Positions 9,238-18,319 are shown, counted from the first letter of the stretch. The stretch: 64,000 nucleotides of DNA from Bacteroidales bacterium UBA5281 (GCA_002410555.1 DHSR01000033.1:124880-188879); one strand, 5' to 3'. The notes: generated by a model from the sequence alone, not told the origin. A program made the numbers and translations.

Positions 9238-9843
9238 TTACTTGCATATCATGTTACATGCATATGTATTGCACAACCTCTTTCTTGTTTTGTCAGCCAT
9301 CGATCTTCTGATCCGGATCTTCATTTTACAGTCCAGATTAAAATCAGATTCCAGTATTTCAACCTCATCCTCCTTTAAAACCCTCATCACATTATTCATT
9401 TCTTCATATTTGAAACGAAGTTCATATACTTCTTTTATCGTCTCCTGCACAATCTCAGCATTTGCAATTGCATCGGCAGCAGCAGAGCGGTATGCATTGA
9501 TCAGGCCGCCAACACCCAGTTTAATGCCACCAAAATAACGCACTACCACCACCAATACGTTGGTCAGGTCATTTGACAACAATTGTCCATGAATGGGACG
9601 ACCACCGGTGCCTGATGGCTCGCCATCATCGTTTACCCTCCAGGCCGATTTGTCAACACCTACGATATAGGCATAACAATGATGTCGGGCATCGTAATAA
9701 GTCTTTCGCAACCGTTCCAACTCCTGTTTTACCTGATCTTCAGTCTCCACGGGCAATGCAAAAGCAAGAAATTTACTTCCTTTCTCTTTATAGATGCCGG
9801 TAGATTCACTTAAAATTGTCCGGTAAGTATCCTCAAAAAGCAT
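9238..9843 (-). CDS. IMPACT/YigZ family protein
   Basis: A 201-residue protein with the UPF0029 N-terminal domain: KGSKFLAFALPV, the DARHHCYAYIVG segment, the DDGEPSGTGGRPI motif and VVRYFGGIKLGVGGLINAY. The smaller C-terminal domain (about 135-201) completes the YigZ architecture. Function in bacteria is poorly defined, possibly linked to translation. It lies upstream of dnaA on the same strand, separated by about 250 bases. Confidence 0.92.
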   Translation of the reverse strand: MLFEDTYRTILSESTGIYKEKGSKFLAFALPVETEDQVKQELERLRKTYYDARHHCYAYIVGVDKSAWRVNDDGEPSGTGGRPIHGQLLSNDLTNVLVVVVRYFGGIKLGVGGLINAYRSAAADAIANAEIVQETIKEVYELRFKYEEMNNVMRVLKEDEVEILESDFNLDCKMKIRIRRSMADKTRKRLCNTYACNMICK

Positions 9844-10028
9844 AATTTATCAAAAATTACTTCATACTAAAAGTAGTGTTTGATGTTCAAACCTACAGCT
9901 TTTTTTTGTTTTTTTGGGGTAGTTTCTGCTATTTTTTTTTGTTCTCAATGCTATCCTGTTCATACTCCAACAGATAGCAAACAAAAATAAAACCTGATTA
10001 CCCGAAGTTAGTAATTCGCTACAATTAC

Positions 10029-10036
10029 TAAATTTG
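10029..10036 (+). promoter_or_regulatory. Bacteroidota -7 promoter element (TAAATTTG)
   Basis: TAAATTTG fits TAnnTTTG and lies 50 bases before the transporter start at 10086. No good -33 TTTG is visible. Confidence 0.4.
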
Positions 10037-10085
10037 CTCACCCAAAAAATGGCAACAGTTTACACGTTTTTAACCCGGGAAAAAT

Positions 10086-10997
10086 ATGTTTAGTAATTAT
10101 TACGGCGAATGGGCTGCCTTACTTGTAGCTGTATTCTGGACCATCACAGCCATTGCTTTTGAACTGGCAAGTAAAAAGATTGGCTCATTGACTGTTAATC
10201 TGTTGCGTTTGGCCATTGCCATGATCTTGCTCGGAATTTATGGCTTAATAGTTAAAGGATCATTTTTTCCAATGGGTGCCGGAAGCCACCAATGGATTTG
10301 GCTTTCGGTTTCAGGATTGGTTGGTTTTGTGCTAGGTGACTTATTTCTGTTTCAGGCTTATGTGGTTGTAGGCGCCCGAATTTCAATGCTAATCATGGCG
10401 TTGGCTCCGCCCATTGCTGCCTTAACCGGTTGGTTATTGATGGGAGAAACCATACATGCAAACGGTATTGCCGGAATGATACTCACTTTTACCGGCATCA
10501 GTCTGGCCATTTTAAATCGTGAACCGGCCTTTAAATCAGAAAAACGCAGAAGAGTGCGTTTTAAATATCCGTTAAAAGGTATCCTGCTTGCATTTGGTGG
10601 TGCTGCCGGACAAGGTATTGGGTTGGTGCTGAGTAAATTTGGCATGGATGGATATGACCCCTTTGCATCAACGCAGATCAGAGTATTAACGGGAGTTGCC
10701 GGATTTTTAATCGTAATTACGGTTTATGGAAGCTGGAAATCAGTGAAATATGCTTTCACCCAAACTAAAGCATTAAAACATCTGACTATCGGAGCTTTCT
10801 TCGGACCTTTTCTGGGAGTATCTTTTTCGCTGCTCGCCATTCAATATACCTCCTCAGGTGTGGCCTCCTCTATCATGTCGATAGTTCCTGTGCTTATCAT
10901 AGCTCCATCAGTTTTCATGATGAAAGAGAAAGTTACCTGGCCCGAAATAATTGGAGCTGCCATTGCAGTGGCGGGTGTGGTAATGTTTTTTATTTAA
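10086..10997 (+). CDS. DMT-superfamily transporter (EamA domains)
   Basis: A 303-residue inner-membrane protein with ten hydrophobic segments arranged as two EamA repeats. Repeat ends are marked by GWLLMGETIHANGIAGMILT and by MMKEKVTWPEIIGAAIAVAG, which align with each other as expected for the duplication. Substrate unknown; this family exports amino acids and other metabolites. The gene stands alone, facing the HIT operon across about 90 bases. Confidence 0.9.
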   Translation: MFSNYYGEWAALLVAVFWTITAIAFELASKKIGSLTVNLLRLAIAMILLGIYGLIVKGSFFPMGAGSHQWIWLSVSGLVGFVLGDLFLFQAYVVVGARISMLIMALAPPIAALTGWLLMGETIHANGIAGMILTFTGISLAILNREPAFKSEKRRRVRFKYPLKGILLAFGGAAGQGIGLVLSKFGMDGYDPFASTQIRVLTGVAGFLIVITVYGSWKSVKYAFTQTKALKHLTIGAFFGPFLGVSFSLLAIQYTSSGVASSIMSIVPVLIIAPSVFMMKEKVTWPEIIGAAIAVAGVVMFFI

Positions 10998-11084
10998 AGA
11001 CTTTGTAAAATATTCATGGAGGCCGTTGTCGTCCTTCGTTGATATATTTATGAATATCAGAGCATTAGTCGTTTTAATCAGGTG

Positions 11085-11558
11085 CTATTTATCCTCAGAA
11101 TTATACAGCAGCCAATCAGTCTTTAATCTTTTTGAAAGCCTGTCGTATGTTAACTTATCCATTATTTCACGGGTTGAATCGTCAATCGCTTTACTTGCCT
11201 GAAGTTTTACATACCAGTCTTCGTCCGGCTTCAGATCATTTGTGTGACGGGGAATAATGTGTAAATGCAAATGTGAAACGCTCTGACCTGCTGCTTCTCC
11301 TTCCTGTAGTGACCAGTCATAAGCATCTGCATCGTACAACTGAGTAATGAAACCGGTAACGACTCTGGCAAAAGTAAAAAACCGGCCTATTTGTTCGTCA
11401 GTCAACTCATACAAGCTTTCAATATGTTGCTCCGGTATAATGAGCGCATGCCCCGGCAGAATAGGTGAGTGATTAGGCACAGCCATGAAACCTGACTTAT
11501 TGGCAAATGCGCTTTGCTGTACATCAAGACTACAAAATGGACAATGTTTTTTATTCAT
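11085..11558 (-). CDS. HIT family nucleotide hydrolase
   Basis: A 157-residue protein with the histidine triad HLHLHIIPRH in the C-terminal half and an N-terminal CPFC pair that may bind zinc. HIT hydrolases cleave dinucleoside polyphosphates or nucleotide-phosphoramidates in the cytoplasm. Its ATG overlaps the stop of the upstream Cys-rich glycosylase-like gene by one base (TAATG), so the two are probably coupled. Confidence 0.92.
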   Translation of the reverse strand: MNKKHCPFCSLDVQQSAFANKSGFMAVPNHSPILPGHALIIPEQHIESLYELTDEQIGRFFTFARVVTGFITQLYDADAYDWSLQEGEAAGQSVSHLHLHIIPRHTNDLKPDEDWYVKLQASKAIDDSTREIMDKLTYDRLSKRLKTDWLLYNSEDK

Positions 11559-12583
11559 CAGTAATAATGTGTTTGTATTATGGGTTCATATAAATTCCGG
11601 TATTGTTCCTCCCTGCTTCCAAAACAAAATTTCCGGAAGATACAGTTTGGGTGGTTATCCTGAAGCGTCACCATCTGGTTAAACGTACAGGGTTCTTTTT
11701 CACACTTTCCTGAAATACAAATTGGATTCAGGTGGCAACACGAACGGCCCAATGGCCAGAAAAAATCATTCATTATCCAGACCGCATGGCCTGAAATATG
11801 GGCAATAAGTGCAAGCGCATCAATACAGGCTGTGCGAACAGGCTCATCAGAATCCTGCAACTGGCGTCTGATAAGTAATTCATATAATTCAGGATCAGAT
11901 ACTTCTACACAACCCATTCGGAGCAAAACCCGTTGCATGTGATAATCCATTATGGGCACATAGTGCTCCGGATCATTTATTGTGAAAATACCGGCATCGT
12001 ACATCAGCTTCGCCAAAAATGAAGTTTTTTTCTTCCGTGGATCGGCAAAAGCCTCAACCTGACTAAGGATATTATAAATTCCATTATCTCCGCCTGACAT
12101 ATTCCCGGTAGCGGAAATAAGAGAGGAAAAGGAACCATTGTAATGACGGGTCACAAAATGGGCCAGTCCTTTTAGCAATCCTGCCCGCTCATCAAGCTGA
12201 TCGAGTGTAGAATTGATTCCATTATTATCCGGAGAAAAAGCCAGACTCAATTCCGTGGAGATATCATCAACAGTGGCCCCGTCCATTTGTTGAGGGTGAA
12301 GTAGCCAGGAGTTATTTTTGGCAAGTTGCAGGAAACCCATTTCTAAATAATCCCATCCATAAAGTTTCAAACCGGCATGAACCAAAGAACGGGTCTGATG
12401 ACAAATAGCAACCACATTAAAAAGCATGCTGAGCTTCAACTCAGGATCAACCTCTATACGTAAAAAATTACGTTGATAAAATTCATCCCTGATTGTTAAA
12501 TTCTTCAGAACCTGACCACATGCGTTACATTGATCCGTATTGAGGTATACCTTATTATTATAGTTGGTGTGATTCACTTTCAT
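11558..12583 (-). CDS. Putative queuosine-salvage/HhH-glycosylase-like protein with Cys-rich C-terminus
   Basis: A 341-residue protein I cannot name with certainty. Residues 53-263 follow the order of conserved segments in queuosine-nucleotide glycosidases (Qng1/DUF2419): an early hydrophobic FNVVAICHQT stretch, LDERAGLLKGL with YNGSFSSLI, KKKTSFLAKLMYDAG and DYHMQRVLLRMG (Asp213), then a charged segment ending RTACIDAL. The KKKT and Asp213 segments also resemble the HhH-GPD DNA glycosylase motif and catalytic Asp. Unlike Qng1 it has an N-terminal CNAC pair (19, 22) and a C-terminal run of cysteines (282, 283, 289, 294, 299, 314, 320) that could hold an Fe-S cluster or zinc. Coupled to the HIT gene and 20 bases after a DMT transporter gene. 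Confidence 0.45.
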   Translation of the reverse strand: MKVNHTNYNNKVYLNTDQCNACGQVLKNLTIRDEFYQRNFLRIEVDPELKLSMLFNVVAICHQTRSLVHAGLKLYGWDYLEMGFLQLAKNNSWLLHPQQMDGATVDDISTELSLAFSPDNNGINSTLDQLDERAGLLKGLAHFVTRHYNGSFSSLISATGNMSGGDNGIYNILSQVEAFADPRKKKTSFLAKLMYDAGIFTINDPEHYVPIMDYHMQRVLLRMGCVEVSDPELYELLIRRQLQDSDEPVRTACIDALALIAHISGHAVWIMNDFFWPLGRSCCHLNPICISGKCEKEPCTFNQMVTLQDNHPNCIFRKFCFGSREEQYRNLYEPIIQTHYY

Positions 12584-12603
12584 TTATAGATGAAATTATC
12601 TGC

Positions 12604-13467
12604 TTAGCGGTAAGCAATCAATAAAATAGCAACTATTGCCAGTACAATGCCAATGAAATTGATAATGGATATTCTCTCTTTGAAAAATAAATAACCAATA
12701 ATGGCAGACAAACTTACCACGCTCACATTCAGCAATGGAATAAAGACCGATACTTCCACCTGATTCAAACCTTTCAGCATAAAAAAGATGGAAGCCCAAT
12801 TCAATAATCCAAGTACTATGCCGGCAACGATGGTGCTCAGGTTGATGCTCTGACGGGTTTTTGTCTGGGCAACAAATACCACCACCGAGCTTAATATAAA
12901 CGCAAATACAAAAGCAGTGGCTGCATAACTCACATAGTCATTGGTTTCATTGCTTAAGAAGAGTGCCTGAGTGATTTTAACGGCAGAGTCATTCAGTCCG
13001 GCAAACAGAAATACCAGCAATGGCAGGAAAATGAGTTTCAGCCTGATTTCTTTATCACCCTTTCCCCACAAAGTCAATATTAAGGCCAGCAGCGCAAGTA
13101 CAATACCTGAAATTTTAATATACCCTGCTTTGTCACCAAACATCAATAAACCAAATAACACCGGAATAATTACCGACATCCGGCTGCTGATAGCGGTAAG
13201 GGTAATTCCGGCCTTACTGGCTGAAAAAGAAAATAATACAAATCCGCAGACCAATAAAAATGCGGTAATTAAGGCCATGGAGAACCAGGGTGACTGACTC
13301 ACTCCACTGATGCTTATGTTCCATTTAATGTAACTTAGCCCGAACAGTGCTCCCACCAGATAATTGAGGGCTATGGCTACAAAACGATTCACCTTAAACT
13401 CATCAAACACCTTGAGGGTGACCAGAATAAACGTGGATGCCAGTATGGCAAAAATGAGGTAAATCAT
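12604..13467 (-). CDS. DMT-superfamily transporter (EamA-like)
   Basis: A 287-residue inner-membrane protein with about ten hydrophobic segments. It begins MIYLIFAILASTFILVTLK and ends in a final helix IINFIGIVLAIVAILLIAY. The loop FKERISIINFIG at the end of the second repeat is typical of the superfamily. It shows little resemblance to the DMT protein at 10086. It is the second gene of a four-gene minus-strand run and may import or export the substrate of the neighbouring enzyme; that is only inference. Confidence 0.85.
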   Translation of the reverse strand: MIYLIFAILASTFILVTLKVFDEFKVNRFVAIALNYLVGALFGLSYIKWNISISGVSQSPWFSMALITAFLLVCGFVLFSFSASKAGITLTAISSRMSVIIPVLFGLLMFGDKAGYIKISGIVLALLALILTLWGKGDKEIRLKLIFLPLLVFLFAGLNDSAVKITQALFLSNETNDYVSYAATAFVFAFILSSVVVFVAQTKTRQSINLSTIVAGIVLGLLNWASIFFMLKGLNQVEVSVFIPLLNVSVVSLSAIIGYLFFKERISIINFIGIVLAIVAILLIAYR

Positions 13468-13471
13468 AAAT

Positions 13472-14425
13472 TTAACGAGTAAAAGGATGCTTATTTAATA
13501 ATAAAAACAATGGTAAGCCGGTAGGCTCACTCCCGGAATGCAAAAAAATATTCCTGTTTTTATAAAGGGGATGTTGAAAAAATCCCGACTGCTGGTTATA
13601 ACTTACAAGGTTTACAGCATCAATATCCTGGCTCAATGCGTCAAAACAATCAGCATAATGGGATTCAATTATATGTCCCAATGAAGTATGAGTCCGCATG
13701 GCAATGCTGATATGATTTTTTAACCATTTATTTAAGGTTGGTAATGGTCCGGAGGTGGCTACCATTAGAGTAAATAAGGACAACGACAATCCAAGCAACA
13801 AATGCGCCTCATCTTCAACCAGATGATTGGTTTCATTCAACAAGTCCAATTGTAATATTATTTGGGTTATCGTTTTCCTGTTATTCAAGGGATCAAAAGC
13901 GCCATAAAGGCGGAACGTTCCCGGAGCAGATGACAGGTGGAAAGCATGAGTAACATCAGTAGGTGTCATAAATTCCTGCTTCAGAAGGATGCCCGGCATT
14001 TTTTTTACACCTGCCATCTGGTTTATCAACTGTTCCATAGCTTCGTCGTCGCGATCAAGCCGGGCCCAAAAAATAAACTCAGCCAGCATGTTTGCTGCCT
14101 GTTTGTTAAGTCCGGATTCGATGAACCACTCTTCTATAAAAACAACAGACAAAGGCTGCTGAATAAGATAAAAAAAGAGTGCCATTAAAGGTACTTCTTT
14201 CAGTATGGCATGGTGCTTTCCCGCATTATCCAGGGAATTCATTAACTTCAGTGCATTGATTTTTGTAAGGTATTTTCCGGTGGTTGATGGCATTGCATCA
14301 TGTAGATGGTTTGAAATCAATACCGGATTGTTAATGGATGCTGCTTCGGGAATCAACATAAATACTTCATCTGGGAAGGAATCGGTTTGCTTTGGACAAA
14401 GACTATCGGTTGGCAGCTGGGTCAC
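13472..14425 (-). CDS. Hypothetical protein
   Basis: A 317-residue protein without a recognisable domain. It has no signal peptide, a mixed helical character, and a DRDDEAMEQLINQMAG segment mid-protein. It appears cytoplasmic despite some hydrophobic helices (VPLMALFFYLIQQPLSVVF, HLLLGLSLSLFTLMV). It is the first gene of the run leading to the DMT transporter (4-base gap), the Qng1-like protein and the HIT protein, and is divergent from prmC. Confidence 0.7.
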   Translation of the reverse strand: MTQLPTDSLCPKQTDSFPDEVFMLIPEAASINNPVLISNHLHDAMPSTTGKYLTKINALKLMNSLDNAGKHHAILKEVPLMALFFYLIQQPLSVVFIEEWFIESGLNKQAANMLAEFIFWARLDRDDEAMEQLINQMAGVKKMPGILLKQEFMTPTDVTHAFHLSSAPGTFRLYGAFDPLNNRKTITQIILQLDLLNETNHLVEDEAHLLLGLSLSLFTLMVATSGPLPTLNKWLKNHISIAMRTHTSLGHIIESHYADCFDALSQDIDAVNLVSYNQQSGFFQHPLYKNRNIFLHSGSEPTGLPLFLLLNKHPFTR

Positions 14426-14518
14426 GGTTTTAAAATTTATGGCAAAGTTATGGAAATACCCGTATCTTATGAAAAGATAAACTATCGGTCTTAAGTAATT
14501 TATATTTTACTTTGTATC

Positions 14519-15400
14519 ATGAATAAAGATGACATGACTTTAGAACAGCTTCGGCAATGGCTGCAACATCAGATTGAGCCTGTTTATGGGAAGCAGGAAA
14601 GTGCTGTTATTGCCAGAACGCTTTTATATCATTTTGGCGATACTTCACCATCGGCCTATCAACTGATTAAGCACAATACAGCCTCACCGCAAATCATTGA
14701 TAGCGTCAAAGAGGCTATCCCGATGCTGCTCAATTATACCCCTCTTCAATACATCACCGGTCGGGCCTGGTTTTGCGATCTGCTGCTTGAGGTAAAACCT
14801 GGTGTGCTTATTCCGAGACCGGAAACAGAAGAAATGGTAATGATGATTATAAAAACCCTTAACCACGATTTGCCTCACAATACGGCTATCCTTGATATCG
14901 GAACCGGCAGTGGAGCCATTGCCATTACACTTGCCCGGCAATGGGAGTATTGTAAAGTTCACGCAATGGACCTTAGTCTGGACGCCCTCGAAATTGCAAG
15001 GCAAAATGCCATTCGTAATAAAGCTCACATTGAGTTTTTACAGGGTGACATATTAGATGAGTCATACTGGCCTGCTTTGCCGGGAGAGCTTCATTTAATA
15101 GTCAGTAACCCACCTTATGTATTGAATTCCGAAAGGGCATTAATGAAACTAAATGTATTGAAACATGAGCCGGGAATTGCTCTGTTTGTGCCGGATGATG
15201 ATGCACTGCTTTTTTACCGGCAAATAGGTAGGTTTGCCCGAAAAAATTTGCGTTCGGGAGGCAGACTTTGGCTTGAAATCAACGAGAGCTATCCCAGACA
15301 GGTGGAGGAGTTTTTGTTAGAGGAAGGTTTTTCAAACATTAAAATCCATAGGGATTTCAGAGATAAATTCAGGTTTATATCAGCAGTCAATGAAAAATAA
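14519..15400 (+). CDS. prmC: Release factor glutamine N5-methyltransferase
   Basis: A 293-residue cytoplasmic enzyme that methylates the Gln of the GGQ motif in release factors RF1 and RF2. The N-terminal helical domain is followed by the SAM-binding motif ILDIGTGSGAIAITLA and the catalytic NPPY motif at residues 197-200. LIPRPETEEMV is another family signature. It stands alone and divergent from the 14425 operon. A second translation-termination gene, arfB, lies at 37.5 kb. Confidence 0.94.
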   Translation: MNKDDMTLEQLRQWLQHQIEPVYGKQESAVIARTLLYHFGDTSPSAYQLIKHNTASPQIIDSVKEAIPMLLNYTPLQYITGRAWFCDLLLEVKPGVLIPRPETEEMVMMIIKTLNHDLPHNTAILDIGTGSGAIAITLARQWEYCKVHAMDLSLDALEIARQNAIRNKAHIEFLQGDILDESYWPALPGELHLIVSNPPYVLNSERALMKLNVLKHEPGIALFVPDDDALLFYRQIGRFARKNLRSGGRLWLEINESYPRQVEEFLLEEGFSNIKIHRDFRDKFRFISAVNEK

Positions 15401-15474
15401 GATATATTTGTCCCGCTAAGCAATTGTGGTTTAGGTTCATTCCTCTTCAAACAATAATGCTTACGGTGTTGTTT

Positions 15475-15482
15475 TATCTTTG
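15475..15482 (+). promoter_or_regulatory. Bacteroidota -7 promoter element (TATCTTTG)
   Basis: TATCTTTG matches TAnnTTTG exactly, 16 bases before the ATG of the subtilase gene, implying a very short leader. A -33 box is not obvious. Confidence 0.45.
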
Positions 15483-15498
15483 ATCCTAATAAATTATT

Positions 15499-17184
15499 AT
15501 GAAAAAAATATACCTGCTGTTGCTTTTTTTATTTCCTGCTATACTGCTGAATGCTCAGGACAAAACACTTTATGTGGTTAAGCTTACCGATAAAGCAAAT
15601 TCCCAATTTCACATTTCTGAGCCTGCCGCTTTTCTTTCTCACAGAGCCATTGAACGCCGGCTTAGACAGAACATACCCATTGATGAAACGGATTTACCTG
15701 TATCTCCCGCTTACCTTAAGCAGATCCGGCAGGAAGGTGCAGAAATCGTCTACAGTTCGAAATGGTTAAATACAGTGATACTGAGCATTGAAAACCAAAG
15801 TATATATGCTAAAATTGCAGCCAAACCTTTTGTTAAACGTATTTATAAAGAGACCCGTTTGTTTGAAAATCAAGCCAATAAGCCTTTCTTTGACAATGAA
15901 ATTATTTATAAAAATTCACCAACAAACAATGTTTATCCAAAGAATACTTCTGCCCCAAATGTCCTGAGTTATGGCGCATCATTCAATCAGGTAAATATGA
16001 TTGCCGCAAATCAACTTCATAACCTGGGTTACATGGGTCAGGGTTTCACCATTGCTGTAATTGACGCAGGTTTTAAAAGTGCTAACACCATGGCCGCCTT
16101 TGATAGTTTGAGGGCCAACAACCGCATACTGGGTACCCAGGATTTTGTGTCTCCTGGCAATAATGTTTATCAGAATACCATGAGTTCTCATGGAACATAT
16201 GTATTATCAACCATGGCTGGTTGGTTGCCGGGTCAGTTGATAGGCACTGCACCACATGCCAATTACTGGCTGCTTCGTTCGGAAGATGCAACGGCTGAAT
16301 ATCTTATGGAGGAGTACTATTGGGTAAAAGCGGCTGAATTTGCAGACTCTGCGGGTGCAGATATCATTAACTCATCTCTTGGATATACTTTGTTCGATAA
16401 TCCGGCAGAGAACCACACCTACGCTGATATGGATGGCAACACCACGGTGATAACCAAAGGGGCTGACCGGGCTGCATCAAAAGGTATATTGGTGGTAAGC
16501 AGTGCAGGTAATTCAGGTAATAACCCCTGGAAATATATATCTGCACCTGCGGATGGCGACAGTGTGCTTACTGTTGGTGCGGTTAATGCTGCGGGTATTT
16601 ATGCCGGGTTCAGCTCTATCGGTCCGACATATGATGGCCGCACCAAACCCGATGTAAGTGCACAGGGTGCCGGATGTGTGCTTGCAAAAATTCCAACTGG
16701 CATTACACAAGGAGATGGAACCTCTTTTTCATCGCCCATTATTGCCGGCGCTGCTGCCTGTCTGTGGCAAGCCAACCCGACGTATTCAGCACAGGAAATA
16801 ATTCATGCCATCAAACAATCTGCAACCCTTAATTCAAACCCTAATAATCAGATAGGGTGGGGCATACCCGATTTTTTGGCTGCATCCAGCAAGTTAACCG
16901 TCATTATTCCTCAGGAGACAGACCCTTTTGATAGACTAACTGCCTATCCAAATCCAATTTTGAATGATCAGCTTATGGTGGCTTTGGAATTAAATAATCC
17001 CGAAACAATAGATATCCGGATCTACAATTCCTATGGAAGGGAAGTTTTTGCCAAAACCGGGGTAAAACTGGCACAGGGTAAAAATCTGATAGCCCTCAAT
17101 CAATTAGATGCATTGAATAAAGGCATTTATATGTTGCAGGTTTCTGATGGCTATTACGTACAAACCCTGAAATTGCTGAAATAA
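15499..17184 (+). CDS. Subtilisin-like serine protease with type IX secretion sorting domain
   Basis: A 561-residue secreted S8 peptidase. A signal peptide (residues 1-19, ending NAQ) is followed by a propeptide-like region to about residue 150. The catalytic domain has Asp189 (AVIDAGF), His231 (SSHGTYV), the oxyanion-site SSAGNSGNN and Ser409 (DGTSFSSPI). Residues 475-561 form a C-terminal domain starting LTAYPNPILNDQL and ending with YVQTLKLLK, the type A Por sorting signal that directs export and surface anchoring through the T9SS. All catalytic residues are intact. Confidence 0.93.
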   Translation: MKKIYLLLLFLFPAILLNAQDKTLYVVKLTDKANSQFHISEPAAFLSHRAIERRLRQNIPIDETDLPVSPAYLKQIRQEGAEIVYSSKWLNTVILSIENQSIYAKIAAKPFVKRIYKETRLFENQANKPFFDNEIIYKNSPTNNVYPKNTSAPNVLSYGASFNQVNMIAANQLHNLGYMGQGFTIAVIDAGFKSANTMAAFDSLRANNRILGTQDFVSPGNNVYQNTMSSHGTYVLSTMAGWLPGQLIGTAPHANYWLLRSEDATAEYLMEEYYWVKAAEFADSAGADIINSSLGYTLFDNPAENHTYADMDGNTTVITKGADRAASKGILVVSSAGNSGNNPWKYISAPADGDSVLTVGAVNAAGIYAGFSSIGPTYDGRTKPDVSAQGAGCVLAKIPTGITQGDGTSFSSPIIAGAAACLWQANPTYSAQEIIHAIKQSATLNSNPNNQIGWGIPDFLAASSKLTVIIPQETDPFDRLTAYPNPILNDQLMVALELNNPETIDIRIYNSYGREVFAKTGVKLAQGKNLIALNQLDALNKGIYMLQVSDGYYVQTLKLLK

Positions 17185-17701
17185 TTGCAGAAGCACTTTT
17201 TATTTATTTTATTGGGTTTACTCAGCCTGTCAGATAATTTATTTTGGCCTGCAGCAATGTCCAGCCTCCTTTCACTATCCTTATTGGCTCTGTTTCATTT
17301 TTTAATCAGTTTTTTTTCCATTAAAGTTAATCATAGTTTTTCTGAAGATAAATTCAACCACAGCGTAATTTATTATAAGAATTTGAATAACAGTCATTTA
17401 TACGCCAATATTCGCAATCTTTCCTCCCTGAGAATAGTATATATTATGCTTAATTTCATCAGGTGATAAATACCCCTGCCCATTTTGCGATATTGTCCAT
17501 GTCATTAAAAGAATATATCCTTCTTGTCTTTTCATAATTTTAAAACAGTAGATATAATTCTTTATCATTAAACATGGCAAAGATTCATCACTTCAACCTC
17601 TATATGCAGGATTCTGAATGAGAGCCATATGGCTTTTGGTAATATGGGGGACTGTGTTGGGGGAAATGTAGCTTACTCCCGCCACAATCTCCCAAAAATA
17701 T

Positions 17702-17730
17702 GGTCATTCAGACCGAAGCGATGAATCTCT
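17702..17730 (+). repeat. Degenerate dispersed repeat (GTCATTCaGAccGAAGcGAtGAATCTC type)
   Basis: The sequence GGTCATTCAGACCGAAGCGA followed by TGAATCTCT resembles a short intergenic repeat common in Bacteroidota and other phyla. A second, longer variant copy is at 56277-56318 in this window. Confidence 0.5.
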
Positions 17731-17902
17731 TAAAAATCATGCATCCAGCACAAATGACACTTTCCTTAAACATCCCATCAATACTGTGTAATCAAAAATA
17801 ATGATGAGATATCGCCTTGTTTGCTTCCAGGATGATGCGTCAGTTTCGACAATTTGTACTCAAGGGGACATCCAGTCATGTGAAGATAAATAGGTAGAGG
17901 TG

Positions 17903-18278
17903 CCAAATGTAAAAACCATGATCAAAACTCATGAAAACAAATTAACAATTGTTTATTGAAAGACATTCAACAAATGTTAACATCCTTTAGTTAACAAACG
18001 TAAATGACGGTACAAATGTTAATATGTGTATAACCCTGTTACATTAGTAACAACGGATAAATTCATTAAAATTCCATTAAAAAATTAGGTATAATATTGA
18101 TATTCAGCGGTTATAAGCCGTTATAAGAACAATAAGTATAGCTAATGACTGCAATACAGACTAATTTCTACATAGAATCAATAAATATATAACAAATACA
18201 TAATCAATATAATATATCATAATATATGAATCAACGATTTAGATAAATCAAAGAACAATTTGAATTAACAAATGTAAA
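17903..18278 (+). repeat. Five copies of an ACAAAYGTWAA motif upstream of an HTH regulator
   Basis: Copies: CCAAATGTAAA at 17903-17913, ACAAATGTTAA at 17970-17980, ACAAACGTAAA at 17994-18004, ACAAATGTTAA at 18012-18022 and ACAAATGTAAA at 18268-18278. All are in the same orientation. Three cluster within 53 bases; the last lies 11 bases before the -33 box of the regulator's promoter. They may be operator sites, though AT-richness makes chance matches more likely than usual. Confidence 0.45.
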
Positions 18279-18288
18279 TTTAGTATAT

Positions 18289-18319
18289 TTTGGAATTCGA
18301 AAAATATAATTTACCTTTG
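18289..18319 (+). promoter_or_regulatory. Bacteroidota promoter TTTG-N19-TACCTTTG
   Basis: TTTG (18289-18292) and TACCTTTG (18312-18319) are separated by 19 bases, an exact match to the Bacteroidota primary promoter. The start codon of the HTH protein follows 21 bases after the -7 element. Confidence 0.7.

Larger units (their letters stand above)
17185..18288. other. 1.1-kb AT-rich intergenic region, no convincing gene
   Basis: Only short, low-quality frames are present. Visible content: one degenerate copy of a dispersed repeat (17702-17730), five copies of an ACAAAYGTWAA motif between 17903 and 18278, and a tandem GTTATAAG pair (18110-18117, 18120-18127). The base composition becomes strongly AT-rich from about 17930 onward. 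This looks like a regulatory region or the residue of a lost gene. Confidence 0.6.

Noticed and set aside
17185..17466. Possible small hydrophobic protein starting with TTG directly after the subtilase stop
   Set aside because: No ATG, no ribosome-binding signal, and low-complexity AT-rich composition; looks like chance.
17398..17580. 60-codon minus-strand frame in the intergenic region
   Set aside because: No recognisable motif, AT-rich sequence, no promoter or ribosome-binding site.
18100..18130. CRISPR-like tandem repeat GTTATAAG
   Set aside because: Only two 8-base copies 10 bases apart; no spacers or cas genes anywhere in the window.
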